Below are positions 9,633 to 19,104 of a stretch of 64,000 nucleotides of DNA, piece by piece. Each line of letters begins with the position of its first letter. Positions within the stretch are counted from its first letter, which is position 1. The notes beneath the pieces were generated by a model that did no database searches, was not told where the DNA came from, and worked only from the letters and a program-made list of their open reading frames with translations. Origin of the DNA: Cristatella mucedo (taxonomy: Eukaryota; Bryozoa; Phylactolaemata; Cristatellidae); assembly GCA_009760855.2 (NCBI GenBank), contig WPIO01000253.1:62001-126000 (forward strand). Reading direction: 5' to 3'. The position numbers and the translations under genes are program-made.

Positions 9633-10475
9633 CGAAGACTATGTATCTAAGAATAATGGTTTCATTCTTTCAGATCTTGATGCGAATGGAATTAGAATTA
9701 TAAATTTAGGTGATCCTGTTAATGACTTTGATGCTTTAAAAAAATCTTATGCTGATGCAAACTTTGTTATTAATTCAGGAACAACAATGAATCTTGCTGG
9801 CAAGCCTATTACTAATCTTGGTTCAGGTATTAATCCTACTGATGGAGTAAATGTTAGTCACGTAAATAATTATGTTAAAAAAACTGGTGATACAATGTTA
9901 GGAGATTAAACATGAATAGCTTTGCTATAACATCTACTTATTGGAATTCAGGTAATATCAATCCAGTTATTCTAAATGATGACTATTGTGTTACTTATGG
10001 TGGGATGAAAAGAGATGTTTTATTAAAAGCATTTCCTTTAACAACAAATATCAATATGGGTGGAAATTCAGTAGCAAATGTTGTAGAACCTGTTAATCCT
10101 TCTGATGTTGCAACAAGGAATTATATAGATAAAGCAGTTAGAAAAAATAACAGAAGTAATATCAATCTCAATGGACCCTAAAGCATTAAATTCAATACTA
10201 AATCTATCAGCGCCTTATTCGTGGACAAATAAGACTTCACCGCCAATAATGATATTGAATGTTATGGTTGTTGGAGCAAGTAATTGTGTATTCCTTAGAT
10301 CTAGTTAAGATATTAGTGTTGTGTCCGGTGAAATACGTGCAATACATACTTCTCCAAGCGGTGTTAACTTTAAGTATTATGCCTATTTCAGTAGATTACC
10401 AACTGAGTATTACTTCGTTGATAGCCTTGGGAAATTAAAGGTAAACCTCTTGGTCAGTTATGTACCCTCCTGAAA
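9613..10475 (+). pseudogene. Fibre-like attachment protein, broken
   Basis: The ATG at 9,613 lies directly after TTATATAG. The frame is open to a TAA at 9,907-9,909, and a second frame runs 9,912-10,181. The sequence has repeated fibre-type units: LDANGIRIINLGDPVNDFDA, MNLAGKPITNLGSGINPTDG, KKTGDTMLGD, and MGGNSVANVVEPVNPSDVAT followed by RNYIDKA. This NL-x-P-x(n)-DA pattern and the KTGDTM motif are typical of trimeric tail or capsid fibres. A third frame continues from about 10,160 to about 10,475 with a C-terminal head-like region, interrupted by TAG near 10,306. The role would be receptor attachment. About 65 bp from its start is copied at 12,560-12,630. Confidence 0.6.
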
Positions 10476-10533
10476 AGTATAAGTGAACTATTAAAACTAT
10501 TAAATCTTTCAACTTTGTTCCTTTATGCTTACC

Positions 10534-10899
10534 TTAAGCAAGTGGGAATAGTTTTGAAATAGCACATATTGATTCATGCTCTAAGCATCTATGTATACCT
10601 AAAGTTGGATAACATCCACTTTTAAAATGCTTCTTCACTAAAGTATATAATTTAGTTGGTTTTTCTTTTTTATAATAATTAGAATTTATGTTACAGTGTG
10701 AACAAATGATCGTTTCACTATTTTGTGGAAGACTAGAATCAAATTCTGTTTCGCTCATATGCAAATCACATTTATCACAACGTATTTCATACTTTTGTTT
10801 TGACCTTTTTATTTTAGGAGGTTTGCAATAAGGATGTCCTGTTTCAAGGTAGTCAATTTCATTAAATGTATTTAAACACGTATCGCAAAATATTTCCAT
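10534..10899 (-). CDS. Zinc-ribbon-like protein (121 aa)
   Basis: One of the few intact viral ORFs, 121 codons on the minus strand from ATG 10,899. It carries three Cys-x2-Cys pairs (FCDTC near residue 4, RCDKC in the middle, ICSHC about residue 66) and further Cys/His residues near the C-terminus (GCYP, IHRCLEH), so it probably binds two or more zinc ions. It is divergently paired with the integrase, with 10 bp between the two start codons. A role in DNA binding or regulation is a guess. No named family recognised. Confidence 0.55.
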   Translation of the reverse strand: MEIFCDTCLNTFNEIDYLETGHPYCKPPKIKRSKQKYEIRCDKCDLHMSETEFDSSLPQNSETIICSHCNINSNYYKKEKPTKLYTLVKKHFKSGCYPTLGIHRCLEHESICAISKLFPLA

Positions 10900-10912
10900 T
10901 CTCTATAGAATG
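10897..10912. promoter_or_regulatory. Near-palindromic divergent start site
   Basis: The sequence CATTCTCTATAGAATG contains both start codons (minus-strand ATG at 10,899-10,897, plus-strand ATG at 10,910-10,912) and a central CTATAG. Each gene therefore has TATAGA-like sequence immediately before its ATG, the same arrangement as on the other viral genes. Confidence 0.5.
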
Positions 10913-11786
10913 TCGTTTTTAACTCTAAAAGAAAGAAAGAAAGGAGGTAAGTTCAATCCTGACTCAGATATAAGTCAAATATTCAAACCAAGACCTAAGA
11001 ATATTCCACAAGGTTTCTTCAATGTAGTTGAACCTAATGAAAACCATCAAGCAGAAATATTATATATGCCTAATGATTCTGGATATAAATATGCTTTGAG
11101 TGTTATTGATGCTGCTAGTAGATATAAAGATTCAAGACCACTTAAAACAAAGTCTTCTATAGAAGTGACACAAGCAATAATAGATATTTATAGTAAAGGT
11201 TCTTTGAAATGGCCTAAAAAGATAGCAGTTGATCCAGGATCAGAGTTCAAAGGAGAGTTTGCTAAAGAAATGAAAAGACATGAAACACGTGTTATAGAAG
11301 GTACTACTAAAAAGAGTCTTGCATTAGTTGAAAAAATGAATAGAACAGTAGCAGAGAGAGCATTATGCACAGTATGAAAAGGAATAAGAAAGTATTAGTA
11401 AAGGAGATCATACTAGAAATAAAGAGTGGATTGATAATTTATCAAGGATTGTTGATTATCTAAATAATAATACTACAAGAGCAATTGGAGAAAAACCTGT
11501 TAAAGCAATAAAAAAAGAAATAGTAAAACTAAAGAAACCAAAATATAATAGAAAAGTAGGAAAAGAAGAAGAGGTATTACCATTAGGAACAACTTTTAGA
11601 TAATTATTAGAACCAGGTGAAGGAGAAGATGGAAAAAGAAGAAGAGCTACAGATACAATGTGGAGTTTGACTAAGCATACTATTGTTAGAATAATGGTAT
11701 TGCGAGAACAACCGTCGCGCTTTTGGGTAAATGACGTTAAAAGGAGTTTTGTTAGAGAGGAGTTACAAGTGATTAAACAAAATTAA
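10910..11786 (+). pseudogene. Retroviral-type integrase (rve), broken near the middle
   Basis: The frame from ATG 10,910 is open to 11,377. It contains an rve core: NHQAEILYMP (first acidic position, here Glu), ALSVIDAASRYKDSRPL, AVDPGSEFKGEF (second acidic residue Asp) and LALVEKMNRTVAER (catalytic Glu). After a frame change near 11,380 the protein continues with NKEWIDNLSRIVDYLNN, a basic linker with a TAG at 11,601, and a C-terminal strand-rich region (FWVNDVKRSFVREELQVI) ending at TAA 11,784-11,786. Polinton and adintovirus integrases insert the viral DNA into the host genome. Length would be about 290 aa. There is no clear N-terminal HHCC zinc finger. The end overlaps the convergent two-TM gene by 14 bp. 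Confidence 0.7.
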
Positions 11787-12171
11787 TTTCATTTTGTGAA
11801 CTTCCCAATATAATTCCTTCAAATTCCTCTTTTGTAATTTCCTCATCAGATAAAGCATTAGTAATCTTTGAGATAATTTCAGAGTTAGCATGTACAGAAT
11901 TTCTTTTACGCTTATCTATTTCTGCTAGTACACCATCAAGTGTTACAAACATCACAGATAGTGCTGAAAAGAATGAAACTATATGGCTAATATCTGGAAT
12001 TACTTGAATGTAAGTACTGGAAACAGTTACTCCTAATGCTATTACTAAGTGTATAAGTTTAATTGCATATCTAGCTCTTGTTATTTTGGTTAGACATGGT
12101 CTAATTTTTGTATTATATTGAATAGTTTCTTCATATCTTTTAATAACAAAATCTTTTCTTAAATCTGGCAG
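11773..12171 (-). CDS. Two-transmembrane protein with acidic C-terminus, start codon now CTG
   Basis: A single minus-strand frame is open from 12,171 to the stop at 11,773 (132 codons). The first codon after the motif TATATAGAAA is CTG, where the other genes have ATG, so this is either a mutated or a near-cognate start. The next ATG is at 11,955. Two hydrophobic segments are visible, IKLIHLVIALGVTV and ISHIVSFFSALSVMFV, then a Lys/Arg stretch and a helical tail (SKITNALSDEEITKEEFEGI). Such a two-helix membrane protein with a SDEE-type tail occurs in invertebrate integrated viruses as far as I recall, but the function is unknown. It is convergent with the integrase and overlaps its end. Confidence 0.55.
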   Translation of the reverse strand: MPDLRKDFVIKRYEETIQYNTKIRPCLTKITRARYAIKLIHLVIALGVTVSSTYIQVIPDISHIVSFFSALSVMFVTLDGVLAEIDKRKRNSVHANSEIISKITNALSDEEITKEEFEGIILGSSQNEINFV

Positions 12172-12259
12172 TTTCTATATAATTTAGAAAAAAATTATAT
12201 CAATTTAAAACAACTCCAAGTAGTATGTAAATGAACGGAATGACGTCAGTTACTAAATT

Positions 12260-12559
12260 TTGACAACCGGGGAATACCCAATAGACCACGGGAATAGGAG
12301 TTATCTCCATTTCAAAATGGTCTGCAATGAAGTAGCGTTCGTGTATGATGAGCAGTATTTTTATGAGGAATTACCTATTATTGAAGAAGTAACCATAGAT
12401 GAGTACATACGATCAATCTATCAAAACTTAGTCATTATCGATGAAAAAATGGATCACATTTCTGAAGAGGTGAGTGACATGAAAAGAATGTCGCCGCTTG
12501 AAATTGATGGTGATAATGTTTACATCTTTGACGGGTCGAGTTGGGTGCGAACCATCTAA
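12260..12559 (+). CDS. Uncharacterised small protein ending in the first fibre-like repeat
   Basis: An open frame of 99 codons beginning near 12,260, with an acidic Tyr/Glu-rich N-terminal part. It then has MDHISEEVSDMKRMSPLEID, and ends GDNVYIFDGSSWVRTI. The last 22 residues are the first copy of a repeat that recurs downstream. The start is uncertain (TTG or a later ATG at 12,317). It could be a short adhesin or the head of a fibre. No family recognised. Confidence 0.35.
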   Translation: MTTGEYPIDHGNRSYLHFKMVCNEVAFVYDEQYFYEELPIIEEVTIDEYIRSIYQNLVIIDEKMDHISEEVSDMKRMSPLEIDGDNVYIFDGSSWVRTI

Positions 12560-13112
12560 CAGTTTCATAACGAAGACTATGTATAAAAGAATAATGGTTT
12601 CATTCTTTCAGATCTTGATGCGAATGAAATTATGAAAAAATGATGAAAAAATAGATCACATCTCTGAACAGCTGAGTGACATGAAAAGAATGTCGCCGCT
12701 CAAAATTGATGGTAAGAATGTTAACATCTTTAACGGGTCGAGTTGGGTGAGAACCATCCAACAGCTCGAAATTGATGGTGATAATGTTTACATCTTTAAC
12801 AGGTCGAGTTGGGTAATAATAATAATAATGCACTTAATAAAGCGCCCTCAGATAACTCAATCTCTCTCTAGGCGCTTTGCAATTGCTGCAAAGGGAAACG
12901 CAATTGAATGGTGAGTAAAATCATGCTTGATAAACAAGCAAAATGAATAAAATGATTAGGGGTGACATGCACAGGGTCAGCATGCAAATGTGGTTAGTGG
13001 CAGCATGCACGGTGAGAACCATCCAACAGCTCGAAATTGATGGTAAGAATGTTTACATCTTTGACGGGTCGAGTTGGGTGCGAACGATCCAACAGCTCGA
13101 AATTGATGGTGT
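12478..13112 (+). repeat. Shuffled repeat of a 22-residue fibre-like unit
   Basis: A unit of about 66 bp encoding LEIDGDNVYIFDGSSWVRTI occurs at about 12,499-12,558, 12,697-12,758, 12,766-12,815 and 13,014-13,110 (one full and one partial). Between the first and second copies, 12,560-12,630 repeats the start of the fibre gene (9,626-9,690). A LINE 3' end splits the third and fourth copies. The pattern suggests recombination between attachment-protein genes before or after integration. Confidence 0.6.
12826..13012 (-). mobile_element. LINE-A 3' end, 5'-truncated
   Basis: Begins with (AAT)n, then GCACTTAATAAAGCGCC and the LINE-A hairpin, then 3' UTR sequence shared with 20,226-20,450 (tgacatgcacag, cagcatgcaaatgtgg). 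It lies on the minus strand inside the repeat GAGTTGGG/TGAGAACC, with at most 3-4 bp of target duplication. Confidence 0.7.
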
Positions 13113-13466
13113 GTTTTCATCATTTAATAAACTGTTTGTCGAATGCATGCCATGTATTTTAGGACCTCATGATAAATCAAGGGTTGGGAATTTAAGTATT
13201 AAGGTAAGTATTGCAGCGCCACAGAAATGGCAGAGAGATGGAGGTTAAATGAAGGTAAGGTTCATATACCTGATTAAAAAAATTAACAACCCTCAGACAA
13301 ATTGGAACATTGGTTAACGCGCTTGCCTCCGTACTCAGCGAGAAACGGATTGAATCGCAAAACTAATTGAACTGTTTTGTTCATTATATAGCGTAAAAGT
13401 CACGTTAATCCACCAAACAAAACTCTAAGTAGATATAAAATGAATGGAAAGAAAATAAGAGTCACG

Positions 13467-13570
13467 AGAATGACGGCAGCCAATAAATAAATCGGACGAT
13501 GAGAAAAAATCGTGCGACAGCGAGATTGTTGATCAGAGGACGATTTATTTAATTGTTGACGTCATTCGAT
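13467..13570. repeat. Inverted repeat near the right edge of the viral region
   Basis: The left arm (about 13,470-13,497, GAATGACGGCAGCC then AATAAATAAATCG) and right arm (about 13,541-13,570, read in reverse as GAATGACGTCAAC then AATTAAATAAATCG) match over about 27 bp with a loop of about 45 bp. Base composition changes to GC-richer host-like DNA right after it. It may be part of the right terminal repeat of the element. The left terminus is outside the window, so this cannot be tested here. Confidence 0.4.
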
Positions 13571-14370
13571 GTGCCCTAAGCTCCATTCCATTCATTTCAC
13601 ATCTACTGCCCGAGGACTATTCGTTCCTGAGACGGCTCCACTCCCCGGGTGGGCCTAGCTGGACGTCGCTCGTGCATGAACCGGAGGCCGAAACTTATGG
13701 GATGGGCGTTTGCCTGCAAAAGGCGAGTCGTCAATTTGTCTGTGCGAGCGACTGTGGACGATTGGGGCCGAAGGCCCCCACGCTGAGGGAAACCATAAAC
13801 AGAAACCGAGGGGTAGGCAGACACAAATGGGCGTACGGACACTCGCACGGGATGGTTAAAGATTAGTAATCTTAGAAGAAGAAAGAACTGTTGCATCCGC
13901 GTAAGCAAAAACAAGGCGGAGGATAGCTCCTTAAAGGCGGCCTCAAACACGGTATCGCTGCGAAAGGGTTATGCGCTTTCCACGTGCGGATGGAACCGCT
14001 CGTAACGGTGCCAGTCTGGGCCGCCACCCGACGAATACTGGTGACCTCTGAACCTCGTAGCTAGATACTGTAGCTCGTGGCTAGCTACTGGTAAGTGCTG
14101 CACTAATGCCCGAAGGTACGCCGGAAGTAACAGGAGCAAGGCTGTGGCGAAGAGCGCTCGTACCTTAGGATATAAAGTCTATAAACGTAATGAAGAAAAG
14201 TCTATTTGACGGCAGCAGACTGTAGCAGGTGCTCGGCAGTGGCTGTGGCGTACACCAACGGCTGTGAGGCCCAGAGCTCTAATAAGTTCCAATGCCAACG
14301 TTGAGTCTGAAATCGCAACTGCCTGCCAATCTCGTGGTGCCGGCTTTTTATAAGGCCACGTTCATTGATC
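13571..14370. other. Non-coding stretch, no gene recognised
   Basis: GC-richer than the viral element. A minus-strand frame (13,950-13,603) and a short plus-strand frame overlap each other and have no recognisable domain. There is no strong repeat inside the window. It is probably host or old repeat DNA next to the integrated virus. Confidence 0.4.
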
Positions 14371-14379
14371 TAAACCTCA

Positions 14380-15130
14380 GTTTCGTGACACCTATTTCTG
14401 AAATAGTAGCTGTATTGCAGTCCGAAAATGTAGAGTGGGCAGGGCCATTGGAGGCCATAGATTGTGATTGCACGTGCAAAATTAACGGAAAGAAATTTAG
14501 CTGATTTATTGGGAACTCTGCTTTCTATAACGTAAAAATCAAGACTGCAGTTTCACGAAGATTATTTATGAACTAGCAGCTGTATCCCACTTGTAATGTG
14601 TAGGGAATTCGGCGCAGTCGGGCCATTAAAGGATATAGCATAAAAGCGCCAGTGTGCAGTAATTCAAATATTTGAAGGTGAACCCGGAACAGTGTTTTCT
14701 GTCGCGTGTAACGAAACAGCAGTTTAGTTACGCCTATTGTGGAAACTGCAACTATGTGCTAGTTCGAATTGGTAGAATGGCTGGCTGACCCGGGCCATTG
14801 TAAGCGATAGCATGGGGGCGGGCATGTGCTATGCAATGAAATTTAACCTGTTCATCAGCAATCGGTTTTCTATTTGCGCGACGCCTATTGGGGAGATAGC
14901 AGCTGTATCGGAGTTTCAATATATTGGTTGACTGGCTGGCCTATACCGTAACATGAGATCACCCAGGTGCTACGTTTGATATTTGTTTGGTAAAGCCAGA
15001 AAATTCGTTCTATAAGATGGAATTGAAAGCGTAGTTGCTGAAAGCTTATTGTGGAAATGGTGGCTGCATTGGAGCTTGACTAGTGAGGCTGACTGGCCTG
15101 GGTCAGTGAAGGCCGTAGAATGACCGTTTC
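14380..15130 (+). repeat. Diverged tandem array, about five units of 156-170 bp
   Basis: A motif of the form GCTGTATtgGAGtt...GACTGGCctGGGCCATTgAAGgCgATAGc recurs at about 14,410, 14,580, 14,748, 14,904 and 15,063. The spacing is 170, 168, 156 and 159 bp. Each unit also has GAAAttcgtTTTCTATaac-like and ACGCCTATTGTGGAAATaGCaG-like segments. Unit-to-unit identity is low, so it is an old satellite-like array. Confidence 0.55.
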
Positions 15131-17129
15131 CATTCAATACACGCTCCGCTTTACGTCTGAGTGATTAAGATAGGTCGTGTCAAGTTAGGGGTGCAACGAC
15201 AAAGAAAGTAATACATTATGTAGGATAACCGATATAATCTGAGCATGCTTCCTTTAGAGCATATGTGCAATGCCTAGAAAGAGGTTAGGTTCTCTTATGA
15301 CGCTATAAAACTATGTTGTTATTGTTATCCCTTTCGGTAGAATAGTGCTTTGTAATTGCAAACATTGCGCCTATTTAAGGGGATAGCCGCTTTTAATAGT
15401 TGCTTAAAATTCAGGCAATTCAACGGCAGTAAAAAGTAAATGGACACTTTAATACATTCATTGATACACATGAAACGGAAGAATTTATTGATGTATTTCT
15501 TAATTTTTATTTGTAGTTATATGATATGATATAGATATATATATATTTTTTTTCGCATCTGAGCACGGCAAGCTTGCATATAAAGCACTAGGTGATACAC
15601 CTGTCATGCATATACCCGTCCTCCGCATTGTAGTTACCTCTACGCCCAAGTTAAAAGTATATTAAAGTCTCACAACGGTGGTTTTTCGCTGGCAAAATGA
15701 CGAATCCTCACTGGCACCCGTTCGTATTCATTCTTTTGATATTCGTTTAGACGAAGGTCAGATACTAACCAAGCAAGCATACGATATAGCACCACATTAC
15801 TATTTTCTTTCTCACTCCATCTCATTTATATAATGGTAGCCACTTGCCCAGTCTCCTATGGCACGTAAATGCTACGTGCCAGACGTGGCACGATTGCTTG
15901 CACTATTAGCTCAGCCTTTTACGATAAAAATATGAATAGACGTTAACGAAAGTGAGCTCTCATTTATTTATTTCAAATAATAGATTACATCCGATGATCA
16001 TTATACGATATTGTGGCTTCTTGAGACATTACGGCATTGTTTGAAATTGTTTAGGGCTATGAATGTCTTGAGGCTGCATGTAAAAAGATTGTTATGAATG
16101 TCCTGATAAATGATAAGAGCTGCGAATGTCTTGCGGCTGCACATACGAAAATCGTTAGACAGGTAACTACAAATGGTAAGAGCTTAGAGATCCTAGTATA
16201 AACACTGAAAGTAACAGTACTAGCACGAAAGCGATCGCCTTGCTTGCACCTAGCAATCGAATTAATTTGATGCTTTTCTATTGCTCAGACTGAAGGTCAC
16301 TCTTAATGAAGGTCATCAAAGAAAAGTAACTGCAATTGCAACCGCTGAGAATGCAATTTGACGGCAACTCTTGAAAGCCTTTTGTGCTAAGACCAGCCCT
16401 CTGTAACACCGAGGATAGACCTTTACTGAACCTGCTAAGTTACCTGCAGTACTAGTAGGCATGGGTACATTCACATGCACGTACACTTACACAAACACGT
16501 ACACACACATTCACACACAAGCGCAAACGCACAGACATACGCACACACACAGGCACAAAAAACTTACGGACACACGCAAACACATACAGACATGGATACA
16601 CACAGAAACAGACACACATACAAGCACATTAACCTAAACCCACGCAGGCCCGCTGGCACAAACACACACGGACACACATACACGTACCTGCGAACACACA
16701 CACACACCTACATGTAAAAATAAAAGCAGTACCCATGTGGTCACAAACTATTTTAATCCCTGGCTTGATATCTAGCAACTGGTAGCTGTTGACCGTAATA
16801 GTATAATTTCATGGTAGCCTCTGTCTACCGGAGATGAGGTTTAACGTACAAGTAAAACTTATCCATAGGTATGCTGCCCGCCTCTTCGACAATTCAATTA
16901 AGGCAGTCGCATGCTTCACATTGCGTGTTTATTTCCTTCTTGAGAAAAAGTAAAAGCATTTTTGGCTAGTGCAAGGTTGTTCCATGCATGTATGTGGCCG
17001 CCAGTGTGAGGCACTCATTTCTAGCATAGAGGAGAGCTTGAACTAAGATTTTGATTAATTTAATTTCAATCGGCATTTCCTCTCGAGATTTCCACCCAGC
17101 AATTGAGATCAAGCCCGAGTTTACCTCTC
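15131..17129. other. Intergenic DNA with an old LINE tail and no gene
   Basis: A degraded LINE-A-type tail lies at about 15,265-15,335 (GCCTAGAAAGAGGTTAGG, then a TTGTTATTGTTA run). It shares the preceding GCATGCTTCC segment with 44,415-44,490. Two imperfect copies of GAATGTCTTG(A/C)GGCTGCA-type sequence occur near 16,060 and 16,125. I see no convincing coding sequence. Confidence 0.45.
16470..16715 (+). repeat. Degenerate CA-rich low-complexity tract
   Basis: About 245 bp of imperfect ACAC/CACAT/ACACG sequence. The open frame through it (His/Thr-rich) is a by-product of the repeat. Confidence 0.9.
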
Positions 17130-18065
17130 CGGGCTCAAGTTAAAAAATTCCATTCTCTCACAAGGTATTGATCCCATGACCTTGAGAGACTTGCAGTGCT
17201 AAAGCTGCCGTCGCCAACAGACTTGAAGCAGAAGAAAGGAACAGCTAGTTTATGGTCCATACAGGACCTGAGGGCACAACGAGGCTGAAACTGGTGCAGC
17301 AGTTCAGCTAGATATGGAGGAACCAAGCCGATCAAACCTCTGGAACTTGAAGACTAGCCTTGCAGCCATACTCATAGCCAGCTGCAGTGGCCTAGTTGCT
17401 TTCTTTTGTAGCCTAGCCAAAAGAGAAGTACAGTAAGCAAGCAGCGACCGAACTGCGGAGACTTTTTTATGCCACTGCGGAAGACAGCTCCTAATCTGAG
17501 ATCAGACGCGATTGCTAGCGGAAGAAGCACTCTTTAGAACGAAGCTTTACAAATTTAGGCAGCTGTCAAAGACGACACTAAATTTCGATCACGTGGTGAT
17601 GGTCGCACGACAGCATCACCTAGTAATAGAGTGAAGCCTTTTAATTCAGTCACACTCGTATGGTGTCCTATGAGCAGCAGTTTGGTTTTTATCGTCGTCT
17701 AGTTTTGAGAAGTTTTCCAACATCCTGGATCAAACGTCGGCAAGGCAAGCATTTAGTTTAGCAGTTGCTGCAGCAGATTCCAACGGTTTAAACGACAAAT
17801 GCAGCTGTGAATTGTAAGCATAAATGTGATATCCTATTCCATAGTCCTTAATCACATTTCCAAGAGGTGGACTATACATGAAAAACAGCAAGTGACCGTG
17901 GACCTACCTTTGAGGAACTCCACAGGTGACCTGTCTCGTGTGTGTGAGACCTAACACACACGACGCGAATCGAACACGATCAGACAAGTACGATTTAAAC
18001 CACGAAAGTGCCTCATTTGCCAGACCGATATTGTAAGGATTACAAAGAAAATAACGTTTGGCGCA
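17130..18065 (-). pseudogene. LINE-B reverse transcriptase, C-terminal half, decayed
   Basis: Read on the minus strand from about 18,065, the frame shows HTRQVTCGVPQRSV (the GVPQ reverse-transcriptase motif), then GYHIYAYNSQLHLSF, where the usual two Asp of the YxDD box are Tyr and Asn. LENFSKLDDDKNQ follows, then the C-terminal region PPYLAELLHQFQP with RCALRSCMDHKLAVPF (17,335-17,135). This is the C-terminal domain order of CR1/L2-like non-LTR retrotransposons. Many stops and shifts are present. Relatives lie at 23.2-23.9, 50.0-50.3 and 61.0-61.7 kb. Confidence 0.7.
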
Positions 18066-19104
18066 TTTATCTTAGGGTTATGGCGTCCCGGTATAATGAA
18101 AGACTAGAAATTCTTTGCAAAACATGAACTATCTGTACTACAATGATACTAATTAGTAGCATTAGAGCCCGTCACGCTTGGTAGCCTATCGTGCACCTCT
18201 AATGCTCTGCATTATGGCTTACGCATGAGAATAAACATGTTACTTGATATGCTCGTCCTTTCCTCATCATACGTTCCTTCTTTTCTCACCTCTTACCGTG
18301 GATTATTAGCCTGAATGAATCCAATAAATGAGATGGTGAAGGTTGGTTTCTATAAGTAGCCTGTAAATTTATTGAAATGGATAATATTAGTAGGATTAAA
18401 CCTGGTCAGATTATATCCACTAATATAAATAAGTGCTTCACAAGTGAGTTCTAGGAGACAGCTGGTGCAACAATAAAAATATGATAATATAAAAGAATTC
18501 CACGTTGCATGCATAAGGAAATCTCTTAAATCTGTAGCGATATATTCCACAACGGAGAGTGACTGAGATACTGATAGGAAAGACGACTGAGTACTAGCAT
18601 CAGTACCAATGCCAGAAACAGCTTGTGTCTGACCGTAGTTAAAAAATACAAGACGACCGGACTTCAGGCGTGCGACTGAATGAAGAAAAGAATTTCGCTA
18701 TAAGCGCTAAAGATCCCAAAACCACTGAATTACCGGTCCGATGTTCTACCGATCAAGTAATGCAGGCTACTCTTCCTACGTTGTTAGACGGAGAATAATT
18801 TACAGCTATTCAACTGTAAATAGCCTGAACCTAGTTTACCTAGTATGCGACTGCAAGATAAGTGGTTCTCCCAAGTTCGTAAGTACAAAATCTCGCAGGT
18901 TTCATCGGGCGCGTCAGTAAAGTGAGAAATCAAGTGGTCTATCGCACAGTGGTGCTGTGAAATTTTCATTTGGTAAATCAACCACCTTGAAAGGAACAAT
19001 TCGCGAAAAACAATAGGATTTTAAGTTGAAGGTTATGGATTAAAAGCTTGAATAATGAACGACATGAAGAATGGTTACTGGTGGTACCACTTAACCTTTG
19101 CTCC
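18066..19104. other. No gene recognised
   Basis: Contains short minus-strand open frames of 66-71 codons without recognisable motifs. A tRNA-like piece near 18,730-18,770 lacks a convincing B box. Otherwise I see nothing in it. Confidence 0.4.

Noticed and set aside
13603-13950. Minus-strand 115-codon ORF as a gene
   Set aside because: No motif, overlaps another frame, and lies at the edge of the viral element in unrecognised DNA.
16475-16717. His/Thr-rich 80-codon ORF
   Set aside because: Low-complexity CA-rich DNA, no domain.
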